This document shows positions 52,851 through 62,546 of a DNA stretch of 64,000 nt, piece after piece (the stretch's first letter is position 1; every line of letters starts with the position of its first letter). Under the pieces are notes generated by a model. It ran no database searches and had not been told where the DNA came from. It saw nothing but the letters and a program-made list of their open reading frames with translations. The position numbers were made by a program, and so were the translations under genes. The stretch comes from Pseudarthrobacter sulfonivorans (GTDB lineage: Bacteria; Actinomycetota; Actinomycetes; Actinomycetales; Micrococcaceae). Location of the stretch: assembly GCF_024391045.1 (NCBI RefSeq), contig NZ_JANFCZ010000014.1, positions 32,352-96,351 on the forward strand, written 5' to 3'.

Positions 52851-53756
52851 TTAGCGCGGGCCGCCTTGCCAGAGGGCGTCGAACGGGGCGCCTGAGGCCA
52901 CCCGGTTGCGGATCCCGGCGGTCACAAATTTCTTGGCCGTGCGGGCAGCCTGCAGCGGAGTGGCGCCCTTCGCGAGTTCCGCCGTTACTGCTGCGGCCAG
53001 CGAGCAGCCGGCGCCGGATACGGCCACGTCGCCCACCTTGGGAGCGCTAAGGACCTCGAGAGTCCCGCCGTCGTAGTAGACGTCGACGGCGTCCGGACCG
53101 TCCAGCCGCACCCCGCCTTTGGCGAGGACGGCGGCGCCGCTGAGCTCGTGGATGCGGATCGCCGCGGCCTTGAGGGATTCGACGTCGGTGATCTCCAGGC
53201 CGGACAGCGATTCGGCTTCGAAGTGGTTGGGGGTGACGAACGTGGCCAGCGGCAGGATCTGCGCCTTCAGTGCCTGGTCCGTGTCCAGCGCGTGGCCGGG
53301 CTCCTGGCCTTTGCAGATCAGCACCGGGTCCAGCACCACGTTGCGGAACGCGCCAGATTCCAGAGCAGCGGCAACGGTGGCGATGGTAGCCGGGCTGCCC
53401 AGCATGCCGATCTTCACGGTGTCCAGGACGGGCCTGCCCCGCTCACTTTCCGTGCCGGAACGCGCCTTCGACGCCGTGCCGTACGCCGCCGTCGTGGCCT
53501 CCAGCTGATCCGCGATGACCTGCTGGTCCACCGGCACGAAACGGTGGTTCCAGCTGTCGTTCGGATCGAAGGACACGATGCAGGTGAGGTTGGCGATGCC
53601 GAAGACGCCCAGCTCCTGGAACGTCTTCAGGTCGGCCTGGGCGCCCGCGCCGCCAGTAGCTTCGGATCCTGCAATCGTCAGGACGACAGCTGGCGCGGCA
53701 GCGGCGATAACGCCGAGATCGGCTGGGGACGGGGCGGCAGTTGAAGCAAAAGTCAT
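52851..53756 (-). CDS. thiD: hydroxymethylpyrimidine/phosphomethylpyrimidine kinase family protein
   Basis: A 301-residue ribokinase-fold kinase of the ThiD/PdxK type, acting in thiamine or pyridoxal-phosphate salvage. VLTIAGSEATGGAGAQADLKTFQELGVFG is the substrate loop, KIGMLGSP, VLDPVLICKG, TPNHFEAESLSG, and the anion-hole GAGCSLAAAV with the catalytic-position cysteine of the PdxK-like subgroup. Pyridoxine kinase activity is an alternative. The start at 53756 fits homology; there is no TPP riboswitch upstream. A separate rsgA gene follows upstream, 32 nt away on the same strand. Confidence 0.88.
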   Translation of the reverse strand: MTFASTAAPSPADLGVIAAAAPAVVLTIAGSEATGGAGAQADLKTFQELGVFGIANLTCIVSFDPNDSWNHRFVPVDQQVIADQLEATTAAYGTASKARSGTESERGRPVLDTVKIGMLGSPATIATVAAALESGAFRNVVLDPVLICKGQEPGHALDTDQALKAQILPLATFVTPNHFEAESLSGLEITDVESLKAAAIRIHELSGAAVLAKGGVRLDGPDAVDVYYDGGTLEVLSAPKVGDVAVSGAGCSLAAAVTAELAKGATPLQAARTAKKFVTAGIRNRVASGAPFDALWQGGPR

Positions 53757-53788
53757 GGTTCTATCCTGCCATCCCGGCCCCAGCCGGC

Positions 53789-54940
53789 TCAGCGCCGCTT
53801 CCGTTTTGATCGCCGGTCCTCCTCCCGCTCTGACCTTGTACGCTCTGCAGACCGTTGGGAAATTCCTCCGCCTATCACCTTTTGGTGCCACTCGCGGTAG
53901 TAGGCCCGGCTCGCCGCCGCATCGTTGCGCCGGGCCAGCGCGGCAATTTCGCGCTGGAGTTTCCGGTAGTTGTTCCAGCGGCGGTCCTCGAGCGTGCCCT
54001 CAGCGATGGCGGCCTGCACGGCGCAGCCGGGTTCCTGCTGATGCGCGCAATCGGAAAACCGGCAGCGGCCGGCGAGCTCCTCCACATCGCCGAACATCTG
54101 TTCCATCCCGTCATCGGCGTCGAAAAGCCCGAACCCGCGGACGCCCGGGGTGTCCATGAGGACGGTGCCGTCCGCCAGCGGGACAAGTTCCCGGGAGGTT
54201 GTGGTGTGTTTGCCCTTGAAATCGCCGGTACGGACTTGGCCTGTGTGCTGTACGTTATGGCCAACCATGGCGTTGATCAGGGTGGATTTACCGGCGCCGG
54301 ATGGGCCCAGCAGGACGAGCGTGCTGCGCTCGGGCAGATGAGCCAGCAGGCCATCGATCCCGTCCCCGTTCTCCGCGGAGGTGGTGACCACGTCAACACC
54401 TGCCGCCTGCAGGATGACCTCCCCGACGACGTCGTCCGCCACGGAGGCCAGGTCCGCTTTGGTGATAATCACCAGGGGCACCGCGCCTGAATCCCAGGCT
54501 GCGACCAGCGTCCGTTCGAGACGGTTGTGCGTGAGCGGCCGGTCAACGGGAACCACTATGCCGATCAGGTCCATGTTGGCAGCCAGGACCTGGGCAGCTG
54601 AGGAGTCCTCGAACGCACGTTTCCTGCTGAGTTCCGACCGCCGGGGGAGTACGCCGACAATCTGCCGGTCACCCGCGCGGTTCGGGCCTATCCAAACCCA
54701 GTCACCCGTGACTGGCACGCCGCCATCAAGCGGGTAGGGAAGGTGCAGGAGCTCCGCACCCACAGCCACCAGGACCAGGCTGCGGTCAACCCGGACCACG
54801 CGGCCGGGCTCACAGGGAGTGTTGCCGGGTAGTGGATTTTCATCGAAATGCCGTGCGACGGCGGCGTTGTATCCATAGAGGGGTGGGCCGGCCAGGGACG
54901 CAGCAAGGCTGTCATGACCGGTATTGAAAGAATTGTTCAC
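53789..54940 (-). CDS. rsgA: ribosome small subunit-dependent GTPase A
   Basis: A 383-residue circularly permuted GTPase that helps mature the 30S subunit. An OB-fold N-terminus (VVRVDRSLVLVAVGAELLHLP) is followed by the G4 motif TKAD, then G1 GPSGAGKSTLIN, G2 and G3 DTPGVRGFG, in permuted order, and the zinc-binding C-terminal CRFSDCAHQQEPGCAV. The GTG at 54940 follows GAGG at 8 nt. The tail is very basic (RSKRKRR), as in other RsgA proteins that bind rRNA. Confidence 0.95.
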   Translation of the reverse strand: MNNSFNTGHDSLAASLAGPPLYGYNAAVARHFDENPLPGNTPCEPGRVVRVDRSLVLVAVGAELLHLPYPLDGGVPVTGDWVWIGPNRAGDRQIVGVLPRRSELSRKRAFEDSSAAQVLAANMDLIGIVVPVDRPLTHNRLERTLVAAWDSGAVPLVIITKADLASVADDVVGEVILQAAGVDVVTTSAENGDGIDGLLAHLPERSTLVLLGPSGAGKSTLINAMVGHNVQHTGQVRTGDFKGKHTTTSRELVPLADGTVLMDTPGVRGFGLFDADDGMEQMFGDVEELAGRCRFSDCAHQQEPGCAVQAAIAEGTLEDRRWNNYRKLQREIAALARRNDAAASRAYYREWHQKVIGGGISQRSAERTRSEREEDRRSKRKRR

Positions 54941-55016
54941 TCTGATTACCTCGGGAAAAGTCCCCTGGCGCTTGCAGCCGCCGGGCAAAGCCCAAGTGCG
55001 CGGAATTCCGCGTGCT

Positions 55017-55097
55017 TTATGCGGTACGGAAGCTGGAGACGGGGGTGGCTATTTTGATGGTTTGGGGGCGCCGAGGGCGCACGGCAAAAGCAATCAT
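55017..55097 (-). CDS. possible 26-residue basic peptide
   Basis: A short frame beginning MIAFAVRPRRPQTIKIA, preceded by GGAGG at 8 nt, ends 76 nt upstream of rsgA on the same strand. It is Arg/Pro-rich with no membrane segment. The Shine-Dalgarno is strong, so translation is plausible; function unknown, perhaps a leader for rsgA. Confidence 0.35.
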   Translation of the reverse strand: MIAFAVRPRRPQTIKIATPVSSFRTA

Positions 55098-55224
55098 CAA
55101 AAACACCTCCTCCCGCTCTGGTCCGTCCAAGTGAACACCGGACCGGCTTCCACTGTAGCTTCCGCCCGAGGGTTTCGCTACGGGTTGGGGTGGGCTGCCG
55201 GCAAGGCCACCCGCGGCGCCCGTT

Positions 55225-56145
55225 TCACGGCTTTCCCTTGGCAATCGCGAGCAGCGCGCGGCCCAGTTCCGGCTGCCGGTAGATGAAGCCTGCGTCGATC
55301 AGCTTTGCCGGCTGGACCCAGCGGCTCTTCAGCACCAGCTCCGTCTCGGTTCGGATCAGTACGGCCCCGAGCCGCAGCAGCCAGGCCGGAGTAGGGATGC
55401 CCAGCCGGGCACCGTAGGCCCGCCTGACGAGTTGCATCAGCTCCCGGTTATCCACCACGTCCGGGGACGCAATGTTGACCGGACCGGAGATGTCGGTGCG
55501 TGCGTGCAGGAAGCGCACGGCCCGGTACAGGTCCTCCACATGGATCCAGCTGAACTGCTGGGTGCCCACGCCCATGTGGCCGCCCAGCCCCAACCGCGCC
55601 AGCGTGGCAAAGGGGCGCAGCGCACCGCCTCCCGGGCCGAGGACGATGGCAATTCGCAGCGCGACTTTCCTGGTCCGCGGGGTGTCAGTGGCCTCGAGGG
55701 CGGACTCCCAGGCACGTGCCACGTCCACGGAGAACCCGGCGCCGAGCTCGCCGTCCTCTTCGGACTGCGGCCGGTCGCGGGCGTCCCGGTAGATGGTTCC
55801 GGTGCTGGAATTGAGCCATACCGACGGCGGTTCCTGGCAGCGTGCGATCGCCCGGCCCAGTGCCTCGGTGGTGCGCACGCGGGAGGCGAGGATGGCCGCC
55901 TTGTTCCGCGCGTTGTAGCGGCAGTGGACCGACCGTCCGGCGAGGTTCACGAGGAGGTCGGCGCCGTCCAGCACCCGTGTGAGCGCGCCGTCGTCGTCCC
56001 AGCTCGCAGACTGCCCCGGAGCGCCGCCAGCTGCCCGGCGCCCGATAGTGCGGACGGTCCAGTCATCGTGCTCGAAACGTGCCCTGAAGTAGGAGCCGAT
56101 GAAGCCGGACGCTCCGGCCAGCACTACGGTTTTTGGTTTATTCAT
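55225..56145 (-). CDS. TIGR01777/YfcH family epimerase
   Basis: A 306-residue extended SDR (SDR39U1-like): VVLAGASGFIGSYFRARF dinucleotide loop, LVNLAGRSVHCRYNARNKAAILASRV, WLNSSTGTIYRDA, and the C-terminal FSWIHVEDLYRAVRFL. The YfcH group is conserved but its substrate is unknown. The gene lies 17 nt downstream of a TetR gene on the same strand and is probably controlled by it. Confidence 0.92.
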   Translation of the reverse strand: MNKPKTVVLAGASGFIGSYFRARFEHDDWTVRTIGRRAAGGAPGQSASWDDDGALTRVLDGADLLVNLAGRSVHCRYNARNKAAILASRVRTTEALGRAIARCQEPPSVWLNSSTGTIYRDARDRPQSEEDGELGAGFSVDVARAWESALEATDTPRTRKVALRIAIVLGPGGGALRPFATLARLGLGGHMGVGTQQFSWIHVEDLYRAVRFLHARTDISGPVNIASPDVVDNRELMQLVRRAYGARLGIPTPAWLLRLGAVLIRTETELVLKSRWVQPAKLIDAGFIYRQPELGRALLAIAKGKP

Positions 56146-56162
56146 TTCTTTCCCCGTGTTTC

Positions 56163-56819
56163 CTAATCCCGGATGCTGCGGCTGAGGCTGAGGACGTCGT
56201 CCAGGACTTTGCTGACGCCGGGAATCCTTGCGAGGGAAAGTCCCCGGGCGATCAGCGGGACGGCCCCGTCCACCAGTTTCCGGGTGCGGCGCTGCCCCTC
56301 GGACGTGTCATACACCCAGAACAGGGCAATCCCCATGTAGCCAAGCCACAGCAGTTCGGGCAGATCCGCACGGAGTTTCTTCGGTGCGGCCGGACGGGCA
56401 CCTTCCACCGCTGCGCGGAAGATGCCGAGTGAAGCTTCCCGTGCGGCCGTTGACTGCCCGGCAAAGGGATTCACGGGCGACGTCGGCCGGATGGCGGTGG
56501 CCACGAAATCGGCACCGAAGCGGTGGTAGGGGGCCATCACGTCCAGCCCTGCGTGCAGGGCGGCCTTGAGACGGCCCGCCAGGTCCGTGAGTCCGGCCAG
56601 CGCCTGCTCCGCTTTGGCGGCGTGCTCGGCCTGGACCTGGCTGTAAAGTTCCTGGACCAGATCGTCCTTGGACGCGAAATAGTAGTAGGCGTTGCCCACG
56701 GAGACGCCTGCCTCGGCGGCGATGGCGCGCATGGTGGTCTGCTCGAATCCGATCTCACGGAACATCCGCAAGGCGATGTCCGCCAGGCGCTGGCGGGTCT
56801 GCTCACTCTTGACAGCCAC
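56163..56819 (-). CDS. TetR family transcriptional regulator
   Basis: A 218-residue regulator with the helix-turn-helix near residues 8-52 (RLADIALRMFREIGFEQTTMRAIAAEAGVSVGNAYYYFASKDDLVQEL). The ligand domain is larger than average and Ala-rich. Two identical TGAACGTGTTCA palindromes lie just upstream, almost surely its operators. It forms an operon with the downstream epimerase. Confidence 0.93.
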   Translation of the reverse strand: MAVKSEQTRQRLADIALRMFREIGFEQTTMRAIAAEAGVSVGNAYYYFASKDDLVQELYSQVQAEHAAKAEQALAGLTDLAGRLKAALHAGLDVMAPYHRFGADFVATAIRPTSPVNPFAGQSTAAREASLGIFRAAVEGARPAAPKKLRADLPELLWLGYMGIALFWVYDTSEGQRRTRKLVDGAVPLIARGLSLARIPGVSKVLDDVLSLSRSIRD

Positions 56820-56834
56820 GGCCTCCCCCTTTTT

Positions 56835-56846
56835 TGAACGTGTTCA
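56835..56846. promoter_or_regulatory. TetR operator 1
   Basis: The perfect palindrome TGAACGTGTTCA, 16 nt upstream of the TetR start. An identical copy lies 33 bp away. Twin palindromes of this kind are typical autoregulatory TetR sites. Confidence 0.65.
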
Positions 56847-56867
56847 GAAGCAAGTATGGCACGGAAT

Positions 56868-56879
56868 TGAACGTGTTCA
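56868..56879. promoter_or_regulatory. TetR operator 2
   Basis: The second perfect TGAACGTGTTCA, here extended to TTGAACGTGTTCAA. The 33-bp spacing (about three helical turns) puts both sites on the same face of the DNA. It is about 120 nt before the divergent transporter gene and may also affect it. Confidence 0.65.
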
Positions 56880-56998
56880 AAAAGAGAATGTCCTTGCCGG
56901 ATGGGACAATGGCGTGACAGTGCTAATACAGCCGGCGCCCCGGTGCAGTCCCTCTGACTGCCAGTGGCCCGAGCGAACCACTTTGAACGGACACCCCT

Positions 56999-57751
56999 AT
57001 GCCTTCCCCCTCTGCTCCTGATGCGTCGCCCGTCGCCGCCCCGGCACCCACGGCCGCGAAATTCGCCTCCATCGGCTCGCCCTACTTCGGCATCATGCTG
57101 GCGTTTATGGCCGTGGTGCTCATCCTTTCCAACATCGGCGCGTCCAAGGGCGTGGCGATCGGCCCGATCATCACCGACGGGGGCTTCTTCCTCTTCCCGC
57201 TGGCCTACATCCTGGGCGACGTCATCAGCGAGGTGTACGGCTTCAAGGTGGCGCGCAAAGCCATCTTCACCACGTTCGCCCTGTCCGTGTTCGCGTCCGT
57301 CTGCTACTGGGTGATTATTGCGCTGCCCGGCTTCGATGATGAGTTCGGAGTCGCCAAGCAGTCAGCCCTCGAGGGTGCACTGGGCCCGGTTCCGCAGATC
57401 GTCCTCGCGTCCCTGCTGGCCTTCCTGGCCGGGCAGACCATCAACTCGTGGATCCTGGTTAAGATGAAGGCCCGCTCGGGCGAGAAGTCCCTGTGGGCAC
57501 GCCTGATGGGCTCCTCAGGCGCGGGCGAATTCGTGGACACCCTGATCTTCTGCAGCATTGCGGCCTCTGTCATCGGCATCGCGGACTTCGGCATGTTCGT
57601 GAACTACGTGGTGGTGGGCTTTGTCTACAAAACCCTGGTGGAGTTCCTGTTTGTGCCCGTGACGTCCTTGGTGATCGCCTGGATCAAGAAGCGCGAACCC
57701 AGCTACGGCGCCCCGACGGCGGCAGCGGTGACGACGGCGGACCGCGCCTAA
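56999..57751 (+). CDS. queuosine precursor transporter (YhhQ/QPTR family)
   Basis: A 250-residue membrane protein with about six helices: FGIMLAFMAVVLILSNIGASKG, FFLFPLAYILGDVISEVYGFK (family signature), LASLLAFLAGQTINSWILVKMK and GEFVDTLIFCSIAA. The family imports queuine or preQ precursors. tgt is encoded 0.8 kb away, supporting a queuosine salvage role. A small hairpin (AGTGG/CCACT) precedes the start, but I do not recognise a preQ1 riboswitch. Confidence 0.92.
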   Translation: MPSPSAPDASPVAAPAPTAAKFASIGSPYFGIMLAFMAVVLILSNIGASKGVAIGPIITDGGFFLFPLAYILGDVISEVYGFKVARKAIFTTFALSVFASVCYWVIIALPGFDDEFGVAKQSALEGALGPVPQIVLASLLAFLAGQTINSWILVKMKARSGEKSLWARLMGSSGAGEFVDTLIFCSIAASVIGIADFGMFVNYVVVGFVYKTLVEFLFVPVTSLVIAWIKKREPSYGAPTAAAVTTADRA

Positions 57752-57760
57752 CGCCCTGCC

Positions 57761-58510
57761 TTAGCCCTTCAGCGTCGCGTCCAGGAGGGCGCGGAGTTCG
57801 GTGAAGTGCCGCTCGGTGGCATCGGCGTGGAACATCGAGGTGTCGGCCATTGTGTAGCCGTGCGGGGCGCCGGTGTAAACCTCATTAGAGGCCTTGAGCC
57901 CGGCCGCATCCAACGCTGAACCCAGCCGTGCAACGGCGTCGGCATCCATGCTCTGATCGTGGTCCGCGTGGCCGAAGACAAACCGGGCCCGGGCGTTGCC
58001 GAGTCCCAGATGCGGGCTGTCCGCGCCGTCGGTCGCGAGCCCGCCGCCGTGGAAGCCGCCGCAGGCAGCCACCACCTCGGGGTGGGCTGTTGCGGTGCGG
58101 ACGGCCAGGCGGGCGCCCATGCAGTAACCGAACGTGCCGATGGGACCGGGCGCGACGCCGTCGAGCGTTTCCAAAGCCGCAACCCACGCGTCGATGTCCG
58201 GCAGCGCCTTATCGGCGGTGAGGTGCCCGACCCGCGGGAACGCAGCGTTGCCCGCGGCGGCGCGGCCCTCCGGGGTGGTCATGTCCACTGTCGGGGCCAG
58301 CTCCGCGGCGGACCCGTCCCGGTAGAAGACGTTCGGCGCCAGGACCACGTAGCCCCAGTCGGCGATCCGCTGTGCCATTTCCTCGATGCGCGGACGCAGA
58401 CCGAAGGCGTCCATGTACAGGATGACGCCCGGGAACGGGCCTTCGCCCGTTCCCGGGCGGACAACGAGGGCTTCTGCAGGGCCTGCTGCGGCCTGGATCT
58501 CAATGAGCAT
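57761..58510 (-). CDS. dienelactone hydrolase family protein
   Basis: A 249-residue alpha/beta hydrolase: VILYMDAFGLRPRIEEMAQRIADWGYVVLAPN near the start, nucleophile Cys in TFGYCMGARLAV (GxCxG instead of GxSxG, as in dienelactone hydrolase), Asp in FGHADHDQSM and His in GAPHGYTM. Cytoplasmic. It lies between the queuosine transporter and tgt but has no known link to that pathway. Confidence 0.92.
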   Translation of the reverse strand: MLIEIQAAAGPAEALVVRPGTGEGPFPGVILYMDAFGLRPRIEEMAQRIADWGYVVLAPNVFYRDGSAAELAPTVDMTTPEGRAAAGNAAFPRVGHLTADKALPDIDAWVAALETLDGVAPGPIGTFGYCMGARLAVRTATAHPEVVAACGGFHGGGLATDGADSPHLGLGNARARFVFGHADHDQSMDADAVARLGSALDAAGLKASNEVYTGAPHGYTMADTSMFHADATERHFTELRALLDATLKG

Positions 58511-58545
58511 TTGGTCAGGATAGCGGAGCCAACCGGGAGTGACGC

Positions 58546-59901
<1,356 letters not shown>

Positions 59902-60627
59902 TCAGCGGGCCGCCTTCTCTGTGGGGTAGTTCTCAGTCCGCCAGCCGTCCCAGGAGGAGCGGATCGCGTCCAGTGTGTGGGCACCCAAGTCATACGTCGA
60001 GGCGATCACTATGGCGCCGCCGTCGGGCCTGACGTCCTTGATAACCGGCTGGTCCGCGACGATCAACAGCCCGTCCCCGTGTTCGGCATAGCCGTGGACG
60101 GTGAGGCCCACCTGGTGGTTGCTGCGGTACCAGACCTTGCCGGAAATCTCTTCACCGGTGGCCAGCGTGAGCTGGTACGGTTCGCCGGGCTTGGGCACGT
60201 CGGACAGCCCCAGCCGCTCGATGGCTGACCCGGATCCGCCTGGCAATTCGAAGAACAGCGTGCGCCGGGTGCCGTGCGGGTGGTGCTCCAGCGCGAACCG
60301 GAGCTGCTGGAGGAACGTCAGCCATCCCTGGGTGATGTCCTCGTCCCACGCCGCCCATTCGGAATTATGGTCCAGGGCCGCACGGGTGATGCTGACCTGG
60401 GTTCCGCCGGACACAGGCTTCAGGTCGAAGACGTCCCCGCCGTTGGCTGTCAGGCTGGTATGGTCCGGGGCCTCGACGACGTCCTTGCCAAAGTAGATCC
60501 GGTTGATTTCGTCCGTGAGTTCGTCGGTTTCCCAGCCGTGCCACTGGGCCACCTTGGCGGGTTCGCGCAGCATGATCCAGACCTGCGGCGCATCAGCATT
60601 AATGACCACGCTCAGATTGTTCGTCAT
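59902..60627 (-). CDS. SRPBCC/AHSA1-like domain protein
   Basis: A 241-residue protein with an N-terminal START-like (SRPBCC/AHSA1) fold: VVINADAPQVWIMLREPAKVAQWHGWETDEL, VEAPDHTSLTANGGDVFDLKPVSGGTQVSITR and WLTFLQQLRFALEHH. The C-terminal half (LFFELPGGSGSAIERLGLSD) is a second, related or unrecognised domain. Members bind hydrophobic ligands. No signal peptide. Same strand as tgt, with a 33-nt gap. Confidence 0.8.
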   Translation of the reverse strand: MTNNLSVVINADAPQVWIMLREPAKVAQWHGWETDELTDEINRIYFGKDVVEAPDHTSLTANGGDVFDLKPVSGGTQVSITRAALDHNSEWAAWDEDITQGWLTFLQQLRFALEHHPHGTRRTLFFELPGGSGSAIERLGLSDVPKPGEPYQLTLATGEEISGKVWYRSNHQVGLTVHGYAEHGDGLLIVADQPVIKDVRPDGGAIVIASTYDLGAHTLDAIRSSWDGWRTENYPTEKAAR

Positions 60628-60675
60628 AGGGCGAATCTACAGGCCCTGCGCAGCGCCGGGTAGGGGGCATTCGGG

Positions 60676-61791
60676 TCAGGCGCGGACGGCCTCGAGTTCG
60701 TTGCTGATGCGGCGCTGCAGCTCACCGAGGCCAATCGTCTCAGACCCGCCGTGGGCCCGCAGGAATAGCAACGACTCCAGCCGCAGCAGCCGCCACTCCC
60801 GCTCGGCCTCATGGTTGGAGTTGTCGATCGACCGGAAGATCTCTTTGTCGTACAGGTTGGGCTCGTTCAGGGACCGCTGGCGGACCTTGGCGTTCATGCG
60901 TGCCTTGAAGGGGTCCGTTTCCTGGTTCTCCGGGGTGCGCAGCAGCTTTTCGTAAACCTCGGCGCGTTCTTCCTGCCCGTCCTGGCGGCAAATGTAGCTG
61001 GACAGCGCCAGCGACGCTTCCACCGAGGCCCAGCGGCCCGGGTTGCCGTCGAACGGCAGGACGTTGAGCAGGTCCGCCACCGTCAGCGCGCCGTCGGCGT
61101 CCTTCAGCGTGACGAACAGTTCGTGGGCGAGGTCGCTGAGGTCTTTCAGGCAGCTGCCGGATTTGAAGTTGATGCCTTTCGCCAGCTTGTCTGCCAGCAG
61201 CAGCACCCCCACGGCATCCGGGTGGGCTTCGGCGGCGGCTTCCACCACAGCTTCGGGTGTGCCCTGCGGGGCAGGAATCCGGGCAAGCTCGTCTTCGGAC
61301 GGGCCACTCACCGCGGGCGGGATGGCAGGCAGGGGAGGAACGACGACGGCGGGAGCCGCCGGTGCCTGCTCCCCGGGCGCCGGTGACTGGTTTCCGGAGC
61401 CGTGGTCGCCGCGCGTTGTTGCGTCAGGTGCATCAGCACCGGCCGCCGCCCATCCGGGCGCTCCCACCTGCGGCTCGTCCCCCTCCGCCGCAGCCTCGGA
61501 ACTGTGGGGTGCAGCCGGAAGCCGCGTGACGCCGTCGGACGCTTCTTCTGTGACAGTGCTGCCGGCAGAGGAATCCAGAATTCGGACCGTGGAGCCGGCC
61601 GCGATGCGGATGGTGCCGCCGCCGGTGAGGTTGGCCAGGACTACCGCCGGGGTCCCGAAATCGTCGGACTCAAGCTCGACGCGCTGGATTTCGGCGGTCC
61701 GCCAGCCATCGGGCAGAAGGAGGTGATCGCCGGAAGTCAGAGATCCAGCCTGCTGTTCGCTGTAGTGCCGGGCGGCTGGGGTTTCGGTCAT
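60676..61791 (-). CDS. hypothetical two-domain protein with Pro/Ala linker
   Basis: A 371-residue cytoplasmic protein. Residues 1-75 form a small beta domain (GDHLLLPDGWRTAEIQRVEL, GGTIRIAAGSTVRILD); a Pro/Ala/Ser-rich linker runs to about 165; the C-terminal 200 residues are helical and well ordered (AHPDAVGVLLLADKLAKGIN, RWASVEASLALSSYICRQDG, REWRLLRLESLLFLRAHGG). I do not recognise a function. The domain looks conserved, not a spurious frame. Confidence 0.75.
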   Translation of the reverse strand: MTETPAARHYSEQQAGSLTSGDHLLLPDGWRTAEIQRVELESDDFGTPAVVLANLTGGGTIRIAAGSTVRILDSSAGSTVTEEASDGVTRLPAAPHSSEAAAEGDEPQVGAPGWAAAGADAPDATTRGDHGSGNQSPAPGEQAPAAPAVVVPPLPAIPPAVSGPSEDELARIPAPQGTPEAVVEAAAEAHPDAVGVLLLADKLAKGINFKSGSCLKDLSDLAHELFVTLKDADGALTVADLLNVLPFDGNPGRWASVEASLALSSYICRQDGQEERAEVYEKLLRTPENQETDPFKARMNAKVRQRSLNEPNLYDKEIFRSIDNSNHEAEREWRLLRLESLLFLRAHGGSETIGLGELQRRISNELEAVRA

Positions 61792-61877
61792 GGGGATCCT
61801 TAAATTCTCTTGCGGTCCGCCCTACAGTCTACAAAGCAGGGCACGGCAAATCCGGGACGCCGGGGAATCCGCGGGCG

Positions 61878-62417
61878 TCAGAAACCCACTCCGGCGAAGG
61901 CCAGCGCCTGGCGGACCAGCGCGCCGCGGCCGCCGCTGAATTCGAGCTGGACGCCGGGGCTAAGCACTTCTTCGGGGGTCATCCACGTCAGTTCCAGGGC
62001 GTCCTGGCGGGGCTCGCATTCGCCGGTGACCGGGATGACGTAGGCCAGCGACACGGCGTGTTGGCGGTCGTCGGTGAAGCCGGTGTGCGACGGGGCCGGA
62101 AAGTATTCGGCCACCGTGAACGGCACCGGGCTGATGGGGAGCTGGGGAAACGCCAGCGGGCCCAGATCCTTCTCCATGTGGCGCAGCAGCGCGCCGCGGA
62201 TGGTCTCCCGGTAGATGACCCGGCCGGACACCAGCGACCGGATCATGTTGCCGTCCTCATCGGCCTGCAGCAGCGTGCCAACCTCGTTCACGAACCCCAG
62301 CGGATCCAGCCTGACCGGAACAGCCTCCACATAGATCATGGGAAGCCTCCCACGGGCCTCGAAGAGGTCTTCCTCGGAGAGCCAGCCGGGATTGGGGTCA
62401 GGAGTGCGAACATTCAT
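61878..62417 (-). CDS. NUDIX hydrolase-like protein (DUF4916 type)
   Basis: A 179-residue protein similar to the DUF4916/NUDIX group: WLSEEDLFEARGRLPMIYVEAVPVR, SGRVIYRETIRGALLRHMEKDLG where the degenerate Nudix box would lie, and AVSLAYVIPVTGECEPRQDALELTWMTPEEV. The canonical REExxEE glutamates are not intact, so catalysis is doubtful. Confidence 0.78.
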   Translation of the reverse strand: MNVRTPDPNPGWLSEEDLFEARGRLPMIYVEAVPVRLDPLGFVNEVGTLLQADEDGNMIRSLVSGRVIYRETIRGALLRHMEKDLGPLAFPQLPISPVPFTVAEYFPAPSHTGFTDDRQHAVSLAYVIPVTGECEPRQDALELTWMTPEEVLSPGVQLEFSGGRGALVRQALAFAGVGF

Positions 62418-62492
62418 GGTTAAGTTCTACCCCATCCGGCAGAGACAGGCGTCGAAGGGTGAGCTCTCAGCGTAAAGCGGCCCTTTTAGCGC

Positions 62493-62546
62493 CGGGATGT
62501 CACCACTCATCGGGATGTCACGGCCCAGCGGGATGTCACCGCTCGG
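62493..62546. repeat. 18-bp tandem repeat, three units
   Basis: CGGGATGTCACC-like units start at 62493, 62511 and 62529, an exact 18-bp period with changes only in the last six bases of each unit. The third unit enters the 3' end of the VOC gene (stop at 62536). Probably slippage; no function seen. Confidence 0.85.

Noticed and set aside
53757..53788. TPP riboswitch upstream of thiD
   Set aside because: Only 32 nt separate thiD from rsgA and no thi-box sequence is visible.
56880..56998. preQ1 riboswitch before the queuosine transporter
   Set aside because: Only a short AGTGG/CCACT hairpin is present; none of the preQ1-I, II or III signatures was recognised.
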